Positions 1 through 11,093 of a DNA stretch of 64,000 bases are shown here, one piece after another. The DNA comes from Wurfbainia villosa (lineage: Eukaryota > Streptophyta > Magnoliopsida > Zingiberales > Zingiberaceae): NCBI GenBank assembly GCA_025175895.1, contig CM046000.1:34322720-34386719 (forward strand), written 5' to 3'. The notes beneath the pieces were generated by a model, which was given only the letters and a program-made list of their open reading frames with translations, was not told the DNA's origin and did no database searches. Every line of letters starts with the position of its first letter. The stretch's first letter is position 1. A program made the translations under genes and the position numbers.

Positions 1-1579
1 TTGCGAGGAGATGTATACCCATGGCCTCTCGTCGGATTGTTACTAAAGTCTTTGGCCAAAGCATTACATGTTTAGAGTAAGGTACTCTTCGATACATGTG
101 GAGTAACTAGAATCCGTAGGACGAGGAAATGATACTTGGGCTAGGTGTGACGTAGTCAGCCTAGTGGGGACTGACACAATAGACCATGTCCTTAACCAAG
201 TGGGTATAAGATGAGTGAAGGGAATGGGGCACGATTCATTCGAGCTACTGAAGGGTTTCAGAAATAGTTCTGGATCAATCGTTGATCTTTTCGGTTAATT
301 GGGGATCATGATGTACTACTAGGTGCCACTCATGATCGTTCTATAATTAATGGTTAATTATAGATGGCTAACATAAACCGAGAACCTATTTGGTCACACG
401 CACAACGAGTGTAATCCAAAGGATTTAAAACGAGCTTGAGAATGGGATTCTCAGACCGAGAGAAACTATGTTTGGTTGGACCAAACATAAAGCGAGCATG
501 AAATTGTTTCTGCAATGGAAGCGTGGATGGGCCGTGTCTTATGAAGACATAATGGATGGACCAAAATGGTTTGGTTCTAATCCAATGGATGAGAATAAAC
601 CAAAGGGTTTGGTTTATATTAAACGAATGAACCAAAGGTTGGTTCGGTTCGTTTTAACTTAAAATAAACCATCATGGTTTGGTTTATTTTAACTTATCTT
701 AATGGAGCGGGTTAACGGGCTTTATGGATATGATCCATTAACCATTAAGAGAATTAGTTCTCTATAAAATAGGGCTTAAACCCTAATCCGAAAACCCTAA
801 TTGGAGTTGCTGCCCAACCTAGTTGTGCCGCCCCCTCCCTCTCCTCCACTAGTCGGCGCCAACCCTAGGTGTGCCGCCGCCCAGCCTTTGTGCCGCCGTC
901 CAAGTCATTGCCGGCGACCAAGCTTCAGCCTGTGAACCTCCGGCGACCCTCCGGTGATGAGCTTCCATCTCTCCTTGGCCGGCCTCTATTCCTCCACCAA
1001 AAGCTGTCCAGTTTTTCTGGACAGCTTGTTTCTTTGATTGTCGGAGCGTCGTTTGGACGACGGTTAGTACTCCGATAGCGCCTAACTTACCGGGGATTTG
1101 ATCTCCGGTAATCCTCTGAGGTGGAGGACGAAGGATTCGTCAATTGGTTGACGAATACCTCTCCGGAGAAGCGAGTTTTGAGAACTCATTTTAGGATCCG
1201 AATTTGGATTCGGATCGTGATCATCTCTCGATCACGTCGTCTTCAACACGAGGCTAGTAACCCGTACGAAGACGAAGCTCATGAATTAGCGAAGTCATCC
1301 CGAGGAGCTCGGCGTGGATACGGATAGAGACGATTCTTACGAGGATCATTCTGGTTGATGCCGTTCCCGCTACACGTCATACGAAAGGTATAACGTAGAT
1401 AATTTCTTTTTATTGCAAATTTTAATTTACGGTTATGTCTACACTTGTTGTAATATGCATGCGTGTGTTGTGTGTGTTGTAATAAATATAGATTTATTAT
1501 TATTTTAATTGCTTTCGCTGTGCTCATGTTTACGAAACATGATCGAACACACACACGCCGCGGTGCCGGAAACCCAACA
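1..1579 (+). repeat. 5' LTR of element A (partial)
   Basis: Position 1 aligns with position 7227 of the 3' LTR, and the two run almost identically to the shared end AAACCCAACA. The LTR ends in CA directly before a tRNA primer site, which fixes the boundary. Differences from the 3' LTR include a short insertion in the CCCTAA stretch near 785, loss of about 23 bases near 955, and extra GT repeats near 1465. It carries the element's promoter. Confidence 0.93.
763..770 (+). promoter_or_regulatory. TATA box of A 5' LTR
   Basis: TATAAAAT stands in the middle of the LTR, just upstream of a CCCTAA-rich stretch. The same box at the same relative place occurs in the 3' LTR and in the family copies at 9040, 47719 and 52772 (minus strand). 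It is the probable core promoter for the genomic RNA; no transcript evidence is available. Confidence 0.6.
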
Positions 1580-1580
1580 G

Positions 1581-1593
1581 TGGTATCAGAGCC
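1581..1593 (+). other. Primer binding site, initiator tRNA-Met, element A
   Basis: TGGTATCAGAGCC lies one base after the LTR end. It is complementary to the 3' end of plant initiator tRNA-Met, the usual primer for copia minus-strand DNA synthesis. Confidence 0.9.
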
Positions 1594-2849
1594 CTGGTTG
1601 TGTTTCGACATAATCGTAAAATGGTTTTGCGATAGTCATAATGTATTTCTGGAAATTTTCTAATTTTGGAAATTTAGAAGTATTTATGGAAATTTTTCAA
1701 TTTTGGAAAGTCTAGAAGTATTTATGGAAATCTTCCACTTTTGGAAAGTTGGAAGTATTTAGGGAAATTGATATTTTCCATAAATAAAATATTTGATTAG
1801 ATTCTGGAAATTTGTTTCCTAATTTAATCATGATTTGATTTGGGAAATCAAATCTTAAAATATTTAATTTCCATAAGTAGTTTTAATGATTTAGAAAATT
1901 GGTTTCCTAAATAGATTTTCCTTAATCAAATAATTCCATGAATAAAATATGTGATTAGATTTGGAAATTTGTTTCCTAATTTAATTATGATTTGATTTGG
2001 AGAATCAAATCTTAAACATATTTTATTTCCATAAATAGTTATGACATATAAGGAAATTATATACATGACATAATTGTATGTCATGTAATTGCATTAGATG
2101 CATAACATTATGTCATGCGTGTCGTGACATGTAGATGTATGCCATATAGATAATAGTTATTTGCATGCAAAGAGGATGAGACATAAAAACCCTTAATCAA
2201 TATTAAAGCCTACACCTTCCATTAATATGGTTAGAACCAGAGTTCTGTTTCTTGTTTGGGTTGTTGGACTCACTCCAAGCCCGGCTCGAACCTGAATATG
2301 TTCAAACCATGGAATAGTTTAATACTAATATGGTAAGAGTCAGAGGTCAATCGTTAGCTTTGGTTGTTGGACTCTCTCCAAGCTGGGCTAATTGGTTGAA
2401 TGCGCTCTAACCATATTAAAACTATGTCCTGATTAATGGGTTGGCTTTAACCTGGAGCATCGGCTTGTTGGACTCTCTCCAAGGTCGATGTAAAGGGAGG
2501 TGAAGTTGGGTGCTATGCATATGATGCATACTTGTTAATGTGTTAACAACCCGATGTATGTGTGAACATTCAAATAGTTGATAGCACATTGTGATAGTTG
2601 CATATACGTGATATGCAATCGGTATAGATGATACCTACCGTCGTAGTTATGAATGGCTTGTTGGACTCTCTCCAAGGTTGTTCATAACTATGATGGATAT
2701 CAGCCTATTCGGAGATGGACCTACAATCTCCCGAAGTGATTTTGGGGTTTTTGAAATTCGAAAAATGAATGGGATTTATAAATGCATATTGATGCATTTT
2801 AAAAATCATCTTTCTCATATATGCTCATTTTGTATTTCTAAGATTGATC
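1594..2849 (+). other. 5' leader of element A, AT-rich, with hairpin array
   Basis: This untranslated leader lies between the primer site and the gag start. The first part (to ~2060) is AT-rich with repeated GGAAATTT and TTTCCTAAT wording. The second part (2221-2690) holds four copies of a short hairpin, listed separately. No coding sequence is seen. In retroelements the leader normally carries packaging and dimerisation signals. Confidence 0.75.
2221..2690 (+). repeat. Array of four spaced hairpins in the leader of A
   Basis: TTGTTGGACTCTCTCCAAG, or a one-base variant, occurs at 2261, 2364, 2465 and 2658, spaced 103, 101 and 193 nt. Each core folds as TTGGA / CTCTC loop / TCCAA (CTCAC in the first). 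Outer arms differ in sequence yet pair: 2327-2339 with 2405-2417 and TTAGC 2354 with GCTAA 2387 in unit 2; CATCG 2458 with CGATG 2486 in unit 3; AGTTATGAA 2645 with TTCATAACT 2681 in unit 4. Unit 1 has a weaker outer match, ATGGTT 2227 with AACCAT 2305. Element K keeps the same spacing. A packaging or dimerisation role is inference. Confidence 0.8.
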
Positions 2850-3645
2850 ATGATGTCTTTGAATTTGCGTTCCATTTTGGATTCGAATAAATTGACTGGG
2901 CCGAACTTCTTGGACTGGCTTAGAAACTTGAGAATTGTTCTCAAGGTGGAAAAGCTTGCGAATGTCCTCGAAGCGTCTCTTCCCGCCCGTCCTAGTGACA
3001 ATGCAACTCTGGACCAATTGTTGGCCTATCAGAAACATGTGAATGATTCTGAAATGGTGAGTTGCATCATGCTAGCCGCGATGGAACCCAAGCTACGAAA
3101 GCAGCATGAGCATATGGATGCTCATATCGTAGTCCTTCATCTTTGTGAGTTGGTTGATGAGCAAGTGAGATTCGAAAGGTTCGAAGTCTCAAAGCTCTTC
3201 TTCACCTCTGAGATACTAGAAGGTTCATCTGTGGTACTGCTCAATATGCTGAAGACTGTGGAGTCTTCTGAGAAGCATGAGCAGGGGACAGTGTTGTTAG
3301 TTGATTCCTCGAAGAAAGGTTCTAAGAGGAAGTCAAAGGAACAGCAGAAGGGAAAGAAGAGAAGGGCTAAGAAGGTAGAACTAGCACAAAAGGAAACTTG
3401 CCATCATTATGGCAAGGAGAGCCATTTGCGAAGAAAGTACAAGATTTATCTTGAGTCCGTGAAGAAGGATAAGGCATCGGATGCCCCATCTTCTTCAGAA
3501 ATCTTCTTTATTGATTGTCATTCTATTTCCTCAGACACTTGGGTATTCGATACTGGGTGTGGCTCACATATATGTAATGACATACATGGGCTAAGGAATA
3601 GAAGAAGACTCGTCAAGGGGAGAGTCAAATTTACGTGTTGGGAAT
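2850..3645 (+). pseudogene. gag and start of protease, element A (broken)
   Basis: The frame begins at tandem ATGs (2850, 2853) and reads SLNLRSILDSNKLTGPNF, the N-terminus of copia Gag (UBN2/gag-polypeptide family). Compared with the copy in K, about 55 codons are missing in frame near 3236, removing part of the Gag core. The zinc knuckle near 3409-3450 is damaged: CHHYGKESHLRRKY has lost its last Cys. The protease active site follows in the same frame as WVFDTGCGSHICND near 3540, with the catalytic DTG retained. The frame is lost at about 3640, where the protein continues in another phase. Gag packages the RNA and protease cuts the polyprotein; this copy is unlikely to do either. Confidence 0.85.
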
Positions 3646-4797
3646 GGAGCAATGGTTGCTGCACTCGCCATCGGAACGTATTTGTTGGAACTCCCTGTAG
3701 GACTTGTCTTAGAACTAGACAATTGCTTTTATGTTCCTTCGTTGATAAAGAACATCATTCCTATTTCTTGTTTAAATAGAAATGGGTACCATTTGACTTT
3801 TAGTAACAATTGTTGTTACATAACTTTGAATGGAGTTCTTTATGGGACTGGAACTTTAAGCAATGGTGTTTATACGTTGGACGTATCGGTGACATTTTCA
3901 ATATCGGCGAGCAACACGTGCTCGAAGGATAATCAAATAGACTCCTATATGTGGCATTGTCGTCTTGGCCATATAAGCAAGAAACGCATGTCCGAATTAC
4001 ACCGATGTGGAATTCTGGAATCGTTTGAATTGGATTCATACGATACATGCGAATCATGCTTAAAAGGCAAGATGACTAAGTTACCTTTCTTTGGAAAGGT
4101 GAGCAGTGGGAGAGTTACTAGGTCTAATACATCTGTGTATGTGGACCTATGTCAACTCAAGCATTAGGAGGCTATAGCTACTTCATTACCTTCACCGATG
4201 ATCACTCACGGTTTGGGTATGTGTTCTTGATGAAACACAAGTCCAAGCCTTTGAAAGGTTCAAAGAATTCAGAAATGAAGTAGAGAAACAACATGACAAG
4301 AGTATTAAAATACTTCGGATCGAGGTGGTGAATACTTAAGTCAAGAGTTTCTTGATTATCTAAGAGACAATGGTATATTGTCTCAATGGACTCCGCCCCA
4401 TACACCACAAAGATAATGGTGTATCCGAGAGGCGTGAATCGACCTTGTTGGACATGGTCGGTCAATGATGAATCATGCGACTCTTCCCAAGTCCTTTTGG
4501 GGCTATGCACTTCAGACAGCTGTTTACTTGTTAAACAGAATGCCTACCAAGGTAGTCTCAACTACTCCATATGAGATATGGAATGGTAAGAAACCTCATG
4601 TATCTTACTTGAAGATATGGGGTTGTCCTGCTTACGTGAAGCGGACTGTATCAGAGAAACTGGATGCTAAGTCTGATAAATGTCTATTTATTGGATACCC
4701 TAAGGAAACAAGGGGTTACCAATTCTATCATCCTGTGGAACAAAAGGTGTTTGTTTCAAGGCATGCTGTGTTTCTAGAGAAAGAGTTTCTCTTGTAA
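3646..4797 (+). pseudogene. Protease end and integrase, element A (broken)
   Basis: The segment opens with the end of the protease domain (LDNCFYVPSLIKNIIPISCL). The integrase zinc domain follows (WHCRLGHISKKRM, then DTCESCLKGKM), with its His and Cys pairs present. The frame is then lost near 4130-4160. The catalytic core between 4160 and 4400 is recognisable only by switching frames (ITFTDDHS, then GGEYLSQEF wording). The C-terminal part returns in one frame from 4465, with LKIWGCPAYVKRTVSEKLDA and ending FLEKEFLL at a stop at 4795-4797. Integrase inserts the cDNA into the genome; this copy is dead. Confidence 0.82.
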
Positions 4798-4851
4798 GAA
4801 AGCGATTGGGAGTCGTCGAGCTTGAGGAGGCTCGAGAGACTCAAATAGACA

Positions 4852-6586
4852 TTGATGAGATACACGGTGAAAGCGACAACTCATAGTGATGAGCAATCTT
4901 GGACTATTGTAACACCACATCTTCGTAGATCTGGTAGAACACGCAACATTCCTAAGAGATATGGATTTCTCGTAAGCGAATCGAACGACGTGTTACTCAT
5001 TGATGATGAGGAGCCTACCAGTTATGAAGAAGTGCTGACAAGTTCAGAAAGGGATAAGTGGCTTGGTGCCATGAAGTCGAAAATGGATTCCATGTACGAA
5101 AACCAAGTTTGGAACTTGGTTGACCCACCTGAAGGGATAAAGCCTATAAGGTGCAAGTGGGTTTTCAAGAAGAAAACCGACATGGATGGTAATGTGATTA
5201 CCTATAAGGCTAGATTGGTGGCGAAAGGATATCGTCAAAAACAAGGTGTTGATTATGACGAAACCTATTCGCCTGTAGCTATGCTTAAATCCATTCGGAT
5301 GCTCCTGGCCATAGCGGCTCATTATGATTATGAGATATGGCAGATGGATGTGAAAATAGCTTTCCTTAATGGAAACCTGCTCGAGGACGTGTATATGATA
5401 CAGCCTGAGGGTTTCACATCGGTTGATAAAACCAAGGTATGCAAATTGCGACGGTCCATTTATGGATTGAAGCAAGCATCCAGGAGCTGGAATATCCATT
5501 TTGATGAGACGATCAAAAAGTTTGATTTCTCACAAAATCCAGACGAACCTTGTGTGTACAAGAAGGTTAGTGGGAGTGCAGTCGTGTTCCTAGTATTGTA
5601 TGTCGATGACATATTACTTATAGGAAACGATGTGTCAATCTTACTGATCAGTGTGAAGGTTTGGTTATCCAAGACATTCTCCATGAAAGACCTGGGAGAA
5701 GCAACCTACATCCTCGGGATTAAGATCTATAGAGATAGATCGAAACGGTTGCTTGGTCTTTCGCAGTCTATATATATAGACCGAGTGCTAAAGAGGTTTA
5801 GCATGTCGGAATCCAAGAAAGGTTTCCTACCCATCAGGCATGGGGTACACCTTTCGAAGTCTATGTGTCCGCGCACAGAAGACGAGAGGATTTGCATGAG
5901 TAAGATTCCCTATGCATCCGCAATAGGATCTATCATGTATGCTATGTTATGTACAAGGCCCGATGTATCGTATGCTCTGAGTGTCATGAGCAGATACGAT
6001 CCCGATCGAGAATGGATCATTGGGTGACTGTTAAGACGATCCTTAAGTACTTAAGAAGAACTAAGGATACGTTCCTAATATATGGAGAAGGGTACATGGT
6101 GATACGTGGGTATACGGATGCAAGCTCCAGACAGACAAGGATGATTCCATGTCTTTGTCTGGGTATGTATTCACCTGGAATGGAGGCGCAATAAGTTGGA
6201 AAGGTTCCAAGCTTGACACTATAGCGGATTCTGCCACTAAGGCAGAATACATTGCAGCTTCGGAAGCAGCAAAGGAAGCGGTTTGGATCAAAAAGTTCGT
6301 TCATGAACTTGGTGTGATTCCGGCCATTGTTGAAGCAATACCGGTCTACTGCGACAACAATGGAGCAATTGCACAGGCGAAAGAGCCAAGGTCTCATCAA
6401 CGATCCAAACATGTGCTTCGCCGCTATCATCTTATCAGAGAGATCATCAGTAGGAACGAAATACAAATCGAGAAAATTCCCACTGAAAGGAACTTAGCGG
6501 ATCCTTTGACTAAGGCATTACCTCAAAGTAAGTTTGAGGGTCATGTTCGAGCTTATGGTATTGGATACCGTAGCGATTGGCATTAG
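4852..6586 (+). pseudogene. Reverse transcriptase and RNase H, element A (frameshifted)
   Basis: RT is open from 4852 to 6027, with CKWVFKKKTDMDGNVITYKA, the QMDVKIAFLNG motif and the catalytic YVDD at 5599-5610. A frameshift near 5995 breaks the connection to RNase H, which resumes in another frame from 6149 to a TAG at 6584. RNase H motifs include AEYIAASEAAKEAVWIKKF, YCDNNGAIAQAKEPRSHQRS and NLADPLTKALPQ. RT copies the RNA into DNA and RNase H removes the RNA strand. A stop near 4797 and the frameshift mean no complete pol product. Confidence 0.9.
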
Positions 6587-6589
6587 GCC

Positions 6590-6600
6590 AAGTGGAAGTC
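6590..6600 (+). other. Polypurine tract of element A
   Basis: The stretch AAGTGGAAGTC directly precedes the 3' LTR start TGTTAG and is the usual place for plus-strand priming. It is less pure than the K copy, which reads AAGTGGGAGTC. Confidence 0.7.
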
Positions 6601-8810
6601 TGTTAGTAATATATGAGATATGTCCTAAGGCAATCGCCTTATGTATGAACCATTTATATGATAAATGAAGATTCACTATTTGAGTATACATGTTTTATGT
6701 ATTTGATTGGATCTTAAACTCATTTACTGAATGTCCACGATACGATTCACAGCATGAGAGAATTTGTGATTGGATCATAACTAGTGAGTATCTCTACATG
6801 TGTAATTGTGATGTATCAGAATTATCCCTAGTCGATGAATTGATGGATTTGGACACCATCAATTCTGTCGAGACTAGCACGAGGTATACTCCTTGGTGTA
6901 TCCAAGCAGCTGATTCTCACTGGCTGGAGACATTGTGATGTCCGGAGTTAATCGTGGATGCTAGTTATGGTAACTAGTTCATTGGAGTGACCAGCCGTAA
7001 GACTTCATATGGTTCTCTGCATATATATATATATGTCAATGAAGTTCTTACTGTGGCTTAAGTGCGATGTTCCTTTGACTTGCGGTATTCAAGTCATCTT
7101 GATCATGGAGACTTATGCTTTGACATCTTAAGCAAACATCTCTAAGGAGATGTGGACCCGGGATGATTGGGTATAAGTCAAAGTGATCGAAGGTGTTTGA
7201 ATAGCCTATAAAGGATTCACCACTCCTTGCGAGGAGATGTATACCCATGGCCTCTTGTCGGATTGTTACTAAAGTCTTTGGCCAAAGCATTACATGTTTA
7301 GAGTAAGGTACTCTTCGATACATGTGGAGTAACTAGAATCCGTAGGACGAGGAAATGATACTTGGGCTAGGTGTGACGTAATCAGCCTAGTGGGGACTGA
7401 CACAATAGACCATGTCCTGAACCAAGTGGGTATAAGATGAGTGAAGGGAATGGGGCACGATTCATTCGAGCTGCTGAAGGGTTTCAGAAATAGTTCTGGA
7501 TCAACCGTTGATCTTTTTCGGTTAATTGGGGATCATGATGTACTACTAGGTGCCACTCATGATCGTTCTATAATTAATGGTTAATTATAGACGGCCAACA
7601 TAAACCGAGAACCTATTTGATCACACGCACAACGAGTGTAATCCAAAGGATTTAAAACGAGCTTGAGAATGGGATTCTCAGACCGAGAGAAACTAGGTTT
7701 GGTTGGACCAAACATAAAGCGAGCATGAAATCGTTTCAGTCGCAATGGAAGCGTGGATGGGCCGTGTCTTATGAAGACATAATGGATGGACCAAAATGGT
7801 TTGGTTCTAATCCAATGGATGAGAATAAACCAAAGGGTTTGGTTTATATTAAACGAATGAACCAAAGGTTGGTTAGGTTCGTTTTAACTTAAAATAAACC
7901 ATCATGGTTTGGTTTATTTTAACTTATCTTAATGGAGCGGGTTAACGGGCTTTATGGATATGATCCATTAACCATTAAGAGAATTAGTTCTCTATAAAAT
8001 AGGGCTTAAACCCTAATTGGAGTTGCCGCCCAACCTAGTTGTGCCGCCCCCTCCCTCTCCTCCACTAGTCGGCGCCAACCCTAGGTGTGCCGCCGCCCAG
8101 CCTTTGTGCCGCCGTCCAAGTCATTGCCGGCGACCAAGCTTCAGCCGGTGAACCTCCGGCGACCCTCCGGTGATCTCCTCTAGGTTCGGTGATAAGGTGA
8201 GCTTCCATCTCTCCTTGGCCGGCCTCTATTCCTCCACCAAAAGCTGTCCAGTTTTTCTGGACAGCTTGTTTCTTTGATTGTCGGAGCGTCGTTTGGACGA
8301 CGGTTAGTGCTCCGATAGCGCCTAACTTACCGGGGATTTGATCTCCGGAAATCCTCTGAGGTGGAGGACGAAGGATTCGGCAATTGGTTGACGAATACCT
8401 CTCCGGAGAAGCGAGTTTTGAGAACTCGTTTTAGGATCCGAATTTGGATTCGGATCGTGATCATCTCTCGATCACGTCGTTTTCAACACGAGGCTAGTAA
8501 CCCGTACGAAGACGAAGCTCGTGACTTAGCGAAGTCATCCCGAGGAGCTCGGCGTGGATACGGATAGAGACGATTCTTACGAGGATCGTTCCGGTTGATG
8601 CCGTTCCCGCTACACGTCATACGAAAGGTATAACGTAGATAATTTCTTTTTATTGCAAATTTTAATTTACGGTTATGTCTACACTTGTTGTAATATGCAT
8701 GCGTGTGTTGTAATAAATATAGATTTATTATTATTTTAATTGCTTCCGCTGTGCTCATGTTTACGAAACATGATCGAACACACACACGCCGCGGTGCCGG
8801 AAACCCAACA
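6601..8810 (+). repeat. 3' LTR of element A (complete)
   Basis: The LTR starts TGTTAGTAAT after the polypurine tract and ends AAACCCAACA, giving 2210 bp with TG...CA ends. It includes a CCGCC-rich stretch around 8030-8160. Short ORFs here are not genes. The five bases after it are GTGTC, the start of a partial LTR, so the target duplication to expect at the missing left end of A is GTGTC. Confidence 0.93.
7993..8000 (+). promoter_or_regulatory. TATA box of A 3' LTR
   Basis: TATAAAAT stands in the same context as in the 5' LTR (GTTCTC before, AGGGCTTAAA after). In a 3' LTR it could drive read-out into flanking DNA; there is no evidence that it does. Confidence 0.55.
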
Positions 8811-9870
8811 GTGTCTTATGAAGACATAATGGATGAACCAAAATGGTTTGGTTCTAATCCAATGGATGAGAATAAACCAAAGGGTTTGGTTTATTATAAA
8901 CGAATGAACCAAATGTTGGTTCGGTTCGTTTTAACTTAAAATAAACCATCATGGTTTGGTTTATTTTAACTTATCCTAATGGAGCGGGTTAACGGGCTTT
9001 ATGGATATGATCCATTAACCATTAAGAGAATTAGTTCTCTATAAAAGAGGGCTTAAGGGATTGTTAAACCCTAACTAATCCAAACCCTAGCCCCCTTGAG
9101 TTGCCGCCCACCTCCACCTTGGAGTTAATTGGCGCCAACCCTAAAGCTGCCGCCGCCCAGCTTGTGTGCAGCCGTCCAAGTCTTTGCCGACTTCCAAGCT
9201 TCAGCCGGAGAACCTCCGGCGACCCTCCGACGATCTCCTTTGGGTTCGGTGATAAGGTGAGCTTCCATCTTTCCTTAGCCGGCCTCTATTCCTCCACCAA
9301 AAGCTGTCCAGTTTTTCTGGACAGCTTGTTTCTTTGTTGTCGAAGCGTCGTTTGGACGACGGTTAGTGCTCCGACAACGGCTAACTTACCGGGGATTCGA
9401 TCTCCGGTAATCCTCTGAGGCGGAGGATGAAGGATTCGTCAATCGGTTGACGAATACCTCTCCGGAGAAGCGAGTTTTGAGAACTCGTTTTAGGATCCGA
9501 ATTTTGATTCGGATCGTGATCATCTCGATCACGTCGTCTTCAACGCAGCGATAACCCGTCGAAGGCGAAGCTCGTGACTTAGCGAAGTCATCCCGAGGAG
9601 CTCGGCGTGGATACGGATAGAGACGATTCTTACGAGGATCGTTCCGGTTGATGCCGTTCCCGCTACACGTCATACGAAAGGTATAACGTAGATAAATTTC
9701 TTTTATTGCAAATTTTAATTTACGGTTATGTCTACACTTGTTGTAATATGCATGCGTGTGTTGTGTGTGTTGTAATAAATATAGATTTATTATTTTTAAT
9801 TGCTTCCGCTGTGCTCATGTTTACGAAACATGATCGAACACACACACGCCGCGGTGCCGGAAACCCAACA
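8811..9870 (+). repeat. Partial Angela-like LTR (3' half) directly after element A
   Basis: From GTGTCTTATGAAG onward the sequence matches the LTR of A from 7764 to its end, finishing with the same AAACCCAACA. It is more diverged than the two LTRs of A are from each other, for example in the region 9055-9160. It lacks the first half of the LTR. The simplest reading is that A inserted inside an older LTR of its own family, so the other half should lie left of the window. It is followed by element B sequence with no primer site. Confidence 0.85.
9040..9047 (+). promoter_or_regulatory. TATA box of the partial LTR
   Basis: TATAAAAG sits in the family position, preceded by GAATTAGTTCTC. It is probably a relic. 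Confidence 0.45.
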
Positions 9871-10226
9871 CACATAACCCAAGATAATTACCTTGGTACC
9901 GAGTAATGGTGAACACTTAGATACAAATATAAGTATCCTCTCCATCGGAGTCACTGCTTTTATTTGTAGGGTTGAAGAGGAACCAACTATTAATTTTACT
10001 TGTCAAAAAGTTTGGTTGACAAGATAGTTAAATTAATGGGTAAAACTTTCTCTTACAAATGTAGAATTCGTATACGTCCACACTATCGTGGCATACGATA
10101 TTCTCGGTGTTTTGAGGTGTTGGTTGATTTTAAAATTTTATTGTTTGAGGAATCAATAATTTTTTGAAATCTAATGTTTTGATCTATGTGATTCTTAGGT
10201 TTTCTTTCAAAATGACTTTGTGATCG
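9871..10226 (+). other. Leader remnant of element B
   Basis: This is non-coding sequence between the Angela-like LTR and the gag frame of B. It is AT-rich, and I see no primer site, repeat or promoter in it. Confidence 0.5.
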
Positions 10227-11093
10227 AAAGAGAATAAACTTACTGGACCCAACTATGTTGATTGGAAGAGGAATCTAGACATTGTCTTGACTGCTGAGGA
10301 ATACAAATATGTACTCCTCGAAGAGTGTCCTCCTAAGCCTACAGATTATTCTGGGGAAAAGGAGAAAGAGAGTTATAAGAAGTGGATAAAGGCCGATGAG
10401 ATGGCGCGGTGTTACATTTTGGCATCTATGTCAAATGTACTGCAATATCAGCATCAAGCCATGCCCACTGCTTATGATATGATGCTCAATCTCAAAGAAC
10501 TTTTCGGACACCAGAATAGGGCTGCTAGGCAGGAAGCCATGAGGAACTTGATGATGACCACCATGATCGAGGGAACACCCGTGAGGGATCATGTTCTCAA
10601 GATGATGGCTCATTTGAATGAGTTGGAAGTCCTCGGAGCTGAGATCGATGGGGAAACCCCGGTCGATATCATTCTCCAGTTTCTACCTAGGAGTTTTGAG
10701 CAGTTTCGCTTGAACTACAACATGAACAAAAGGTTGTATTCGTTGGCGGAGCTTCTGACAGAACTCCAGGCGGCAGAGGGGCTATTTCGTCAGAGTGCTC
10801 AGGCGCATGCCATGGTGACCCAAAAAGTTTCTACTTCTAAGATGAAAGGCAAGAAGAAGAAGAAACAAACTGAGGCGAAGGTGGTGGGAGGAACTCAGGG
10901 AGGAGTGAAGAAGCCGAAAGGCAAGTGCTTCACTTGTAAGCAGACTGGACACTGGAAGAAGGACTGCCCCAACCGCAAGCAGAACAAAGGTATATCTTTT
11001 GGTCTAGTCGTTGAAACATATTTAGCGGTGTTATCTACTGGCACCTGGTGTGTATATACGGGAGCCACTGATCATGTCTGCAATACTTTGTAG
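10227..11093 (+). pseudogene. gag of element B, start lost
   Basis: The frame reads NKLTGPNYVDWKRNLDIVLT from about 10231, the usual start of copia Gag, but an in-frame TGA just upstream (near 10220) separates it from any ATG. The Gag core follows, then a basic stretch (KGKKKKKQTEAK) and an intact zinc knuckle CFTCKQTGHWKKDC near 10925-10970. The protease site that should follow reads WCVYTGATDHVC, so the catalytic Asp is replaced by Tyr. The frame stops at 11091. Gag would coat the element's RNA. Confidence 0.82.

Larger units (their letters stand above)
1..8810 (+). mobile_element. Ty1/copia retrotransposon A (Angela/Tork-like), 5' end outside window
   Basis: This is an LTR retrotransposon with gag, protease, integrase, reverse transcriptase and RNase H in copia order between two near-identical long LTRs. 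The left LTR lacks its first ~626 bases because the window begins inside it. LTRs of ~2.2 kb and the RT/RNase H wording (FSMKDLGEATYILGIKIYRD, AEYIAASEAAKEAVWIKKF) point to the Angela/Tork branch. The coding region is broken by frameshifts, stops and an in-frame gag deletion, so this copy cannot make a full polyprotein. The similar LTRs suggest a fairly recent insertion. Its right end abuts a partial LTR of the same family. Confidence 0.93.

Noticed and set aside
869..1327. Short frames in the A-type LTRs (also 8361-8567, 9101-9418, 47684-48009, 52402-52748)
   Set aside because: They recur in every LTR copy with shifts and stops and show no protein family.
1581..1593. Possible tRNA-Met gene at the TGGTATCAGAGCC sites
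   Set aside because: Only the primer complement is present, without a cloverleaf; its position next to each LTR explains it.
2221..2690. CRISPR-like regularly spaced repeats in the A leader
   Set aside because: The sequence is a plant retrotransposon; four copies at ~100-nt spacing with paired arms fit an RNA structure, and no cas genes exist here.
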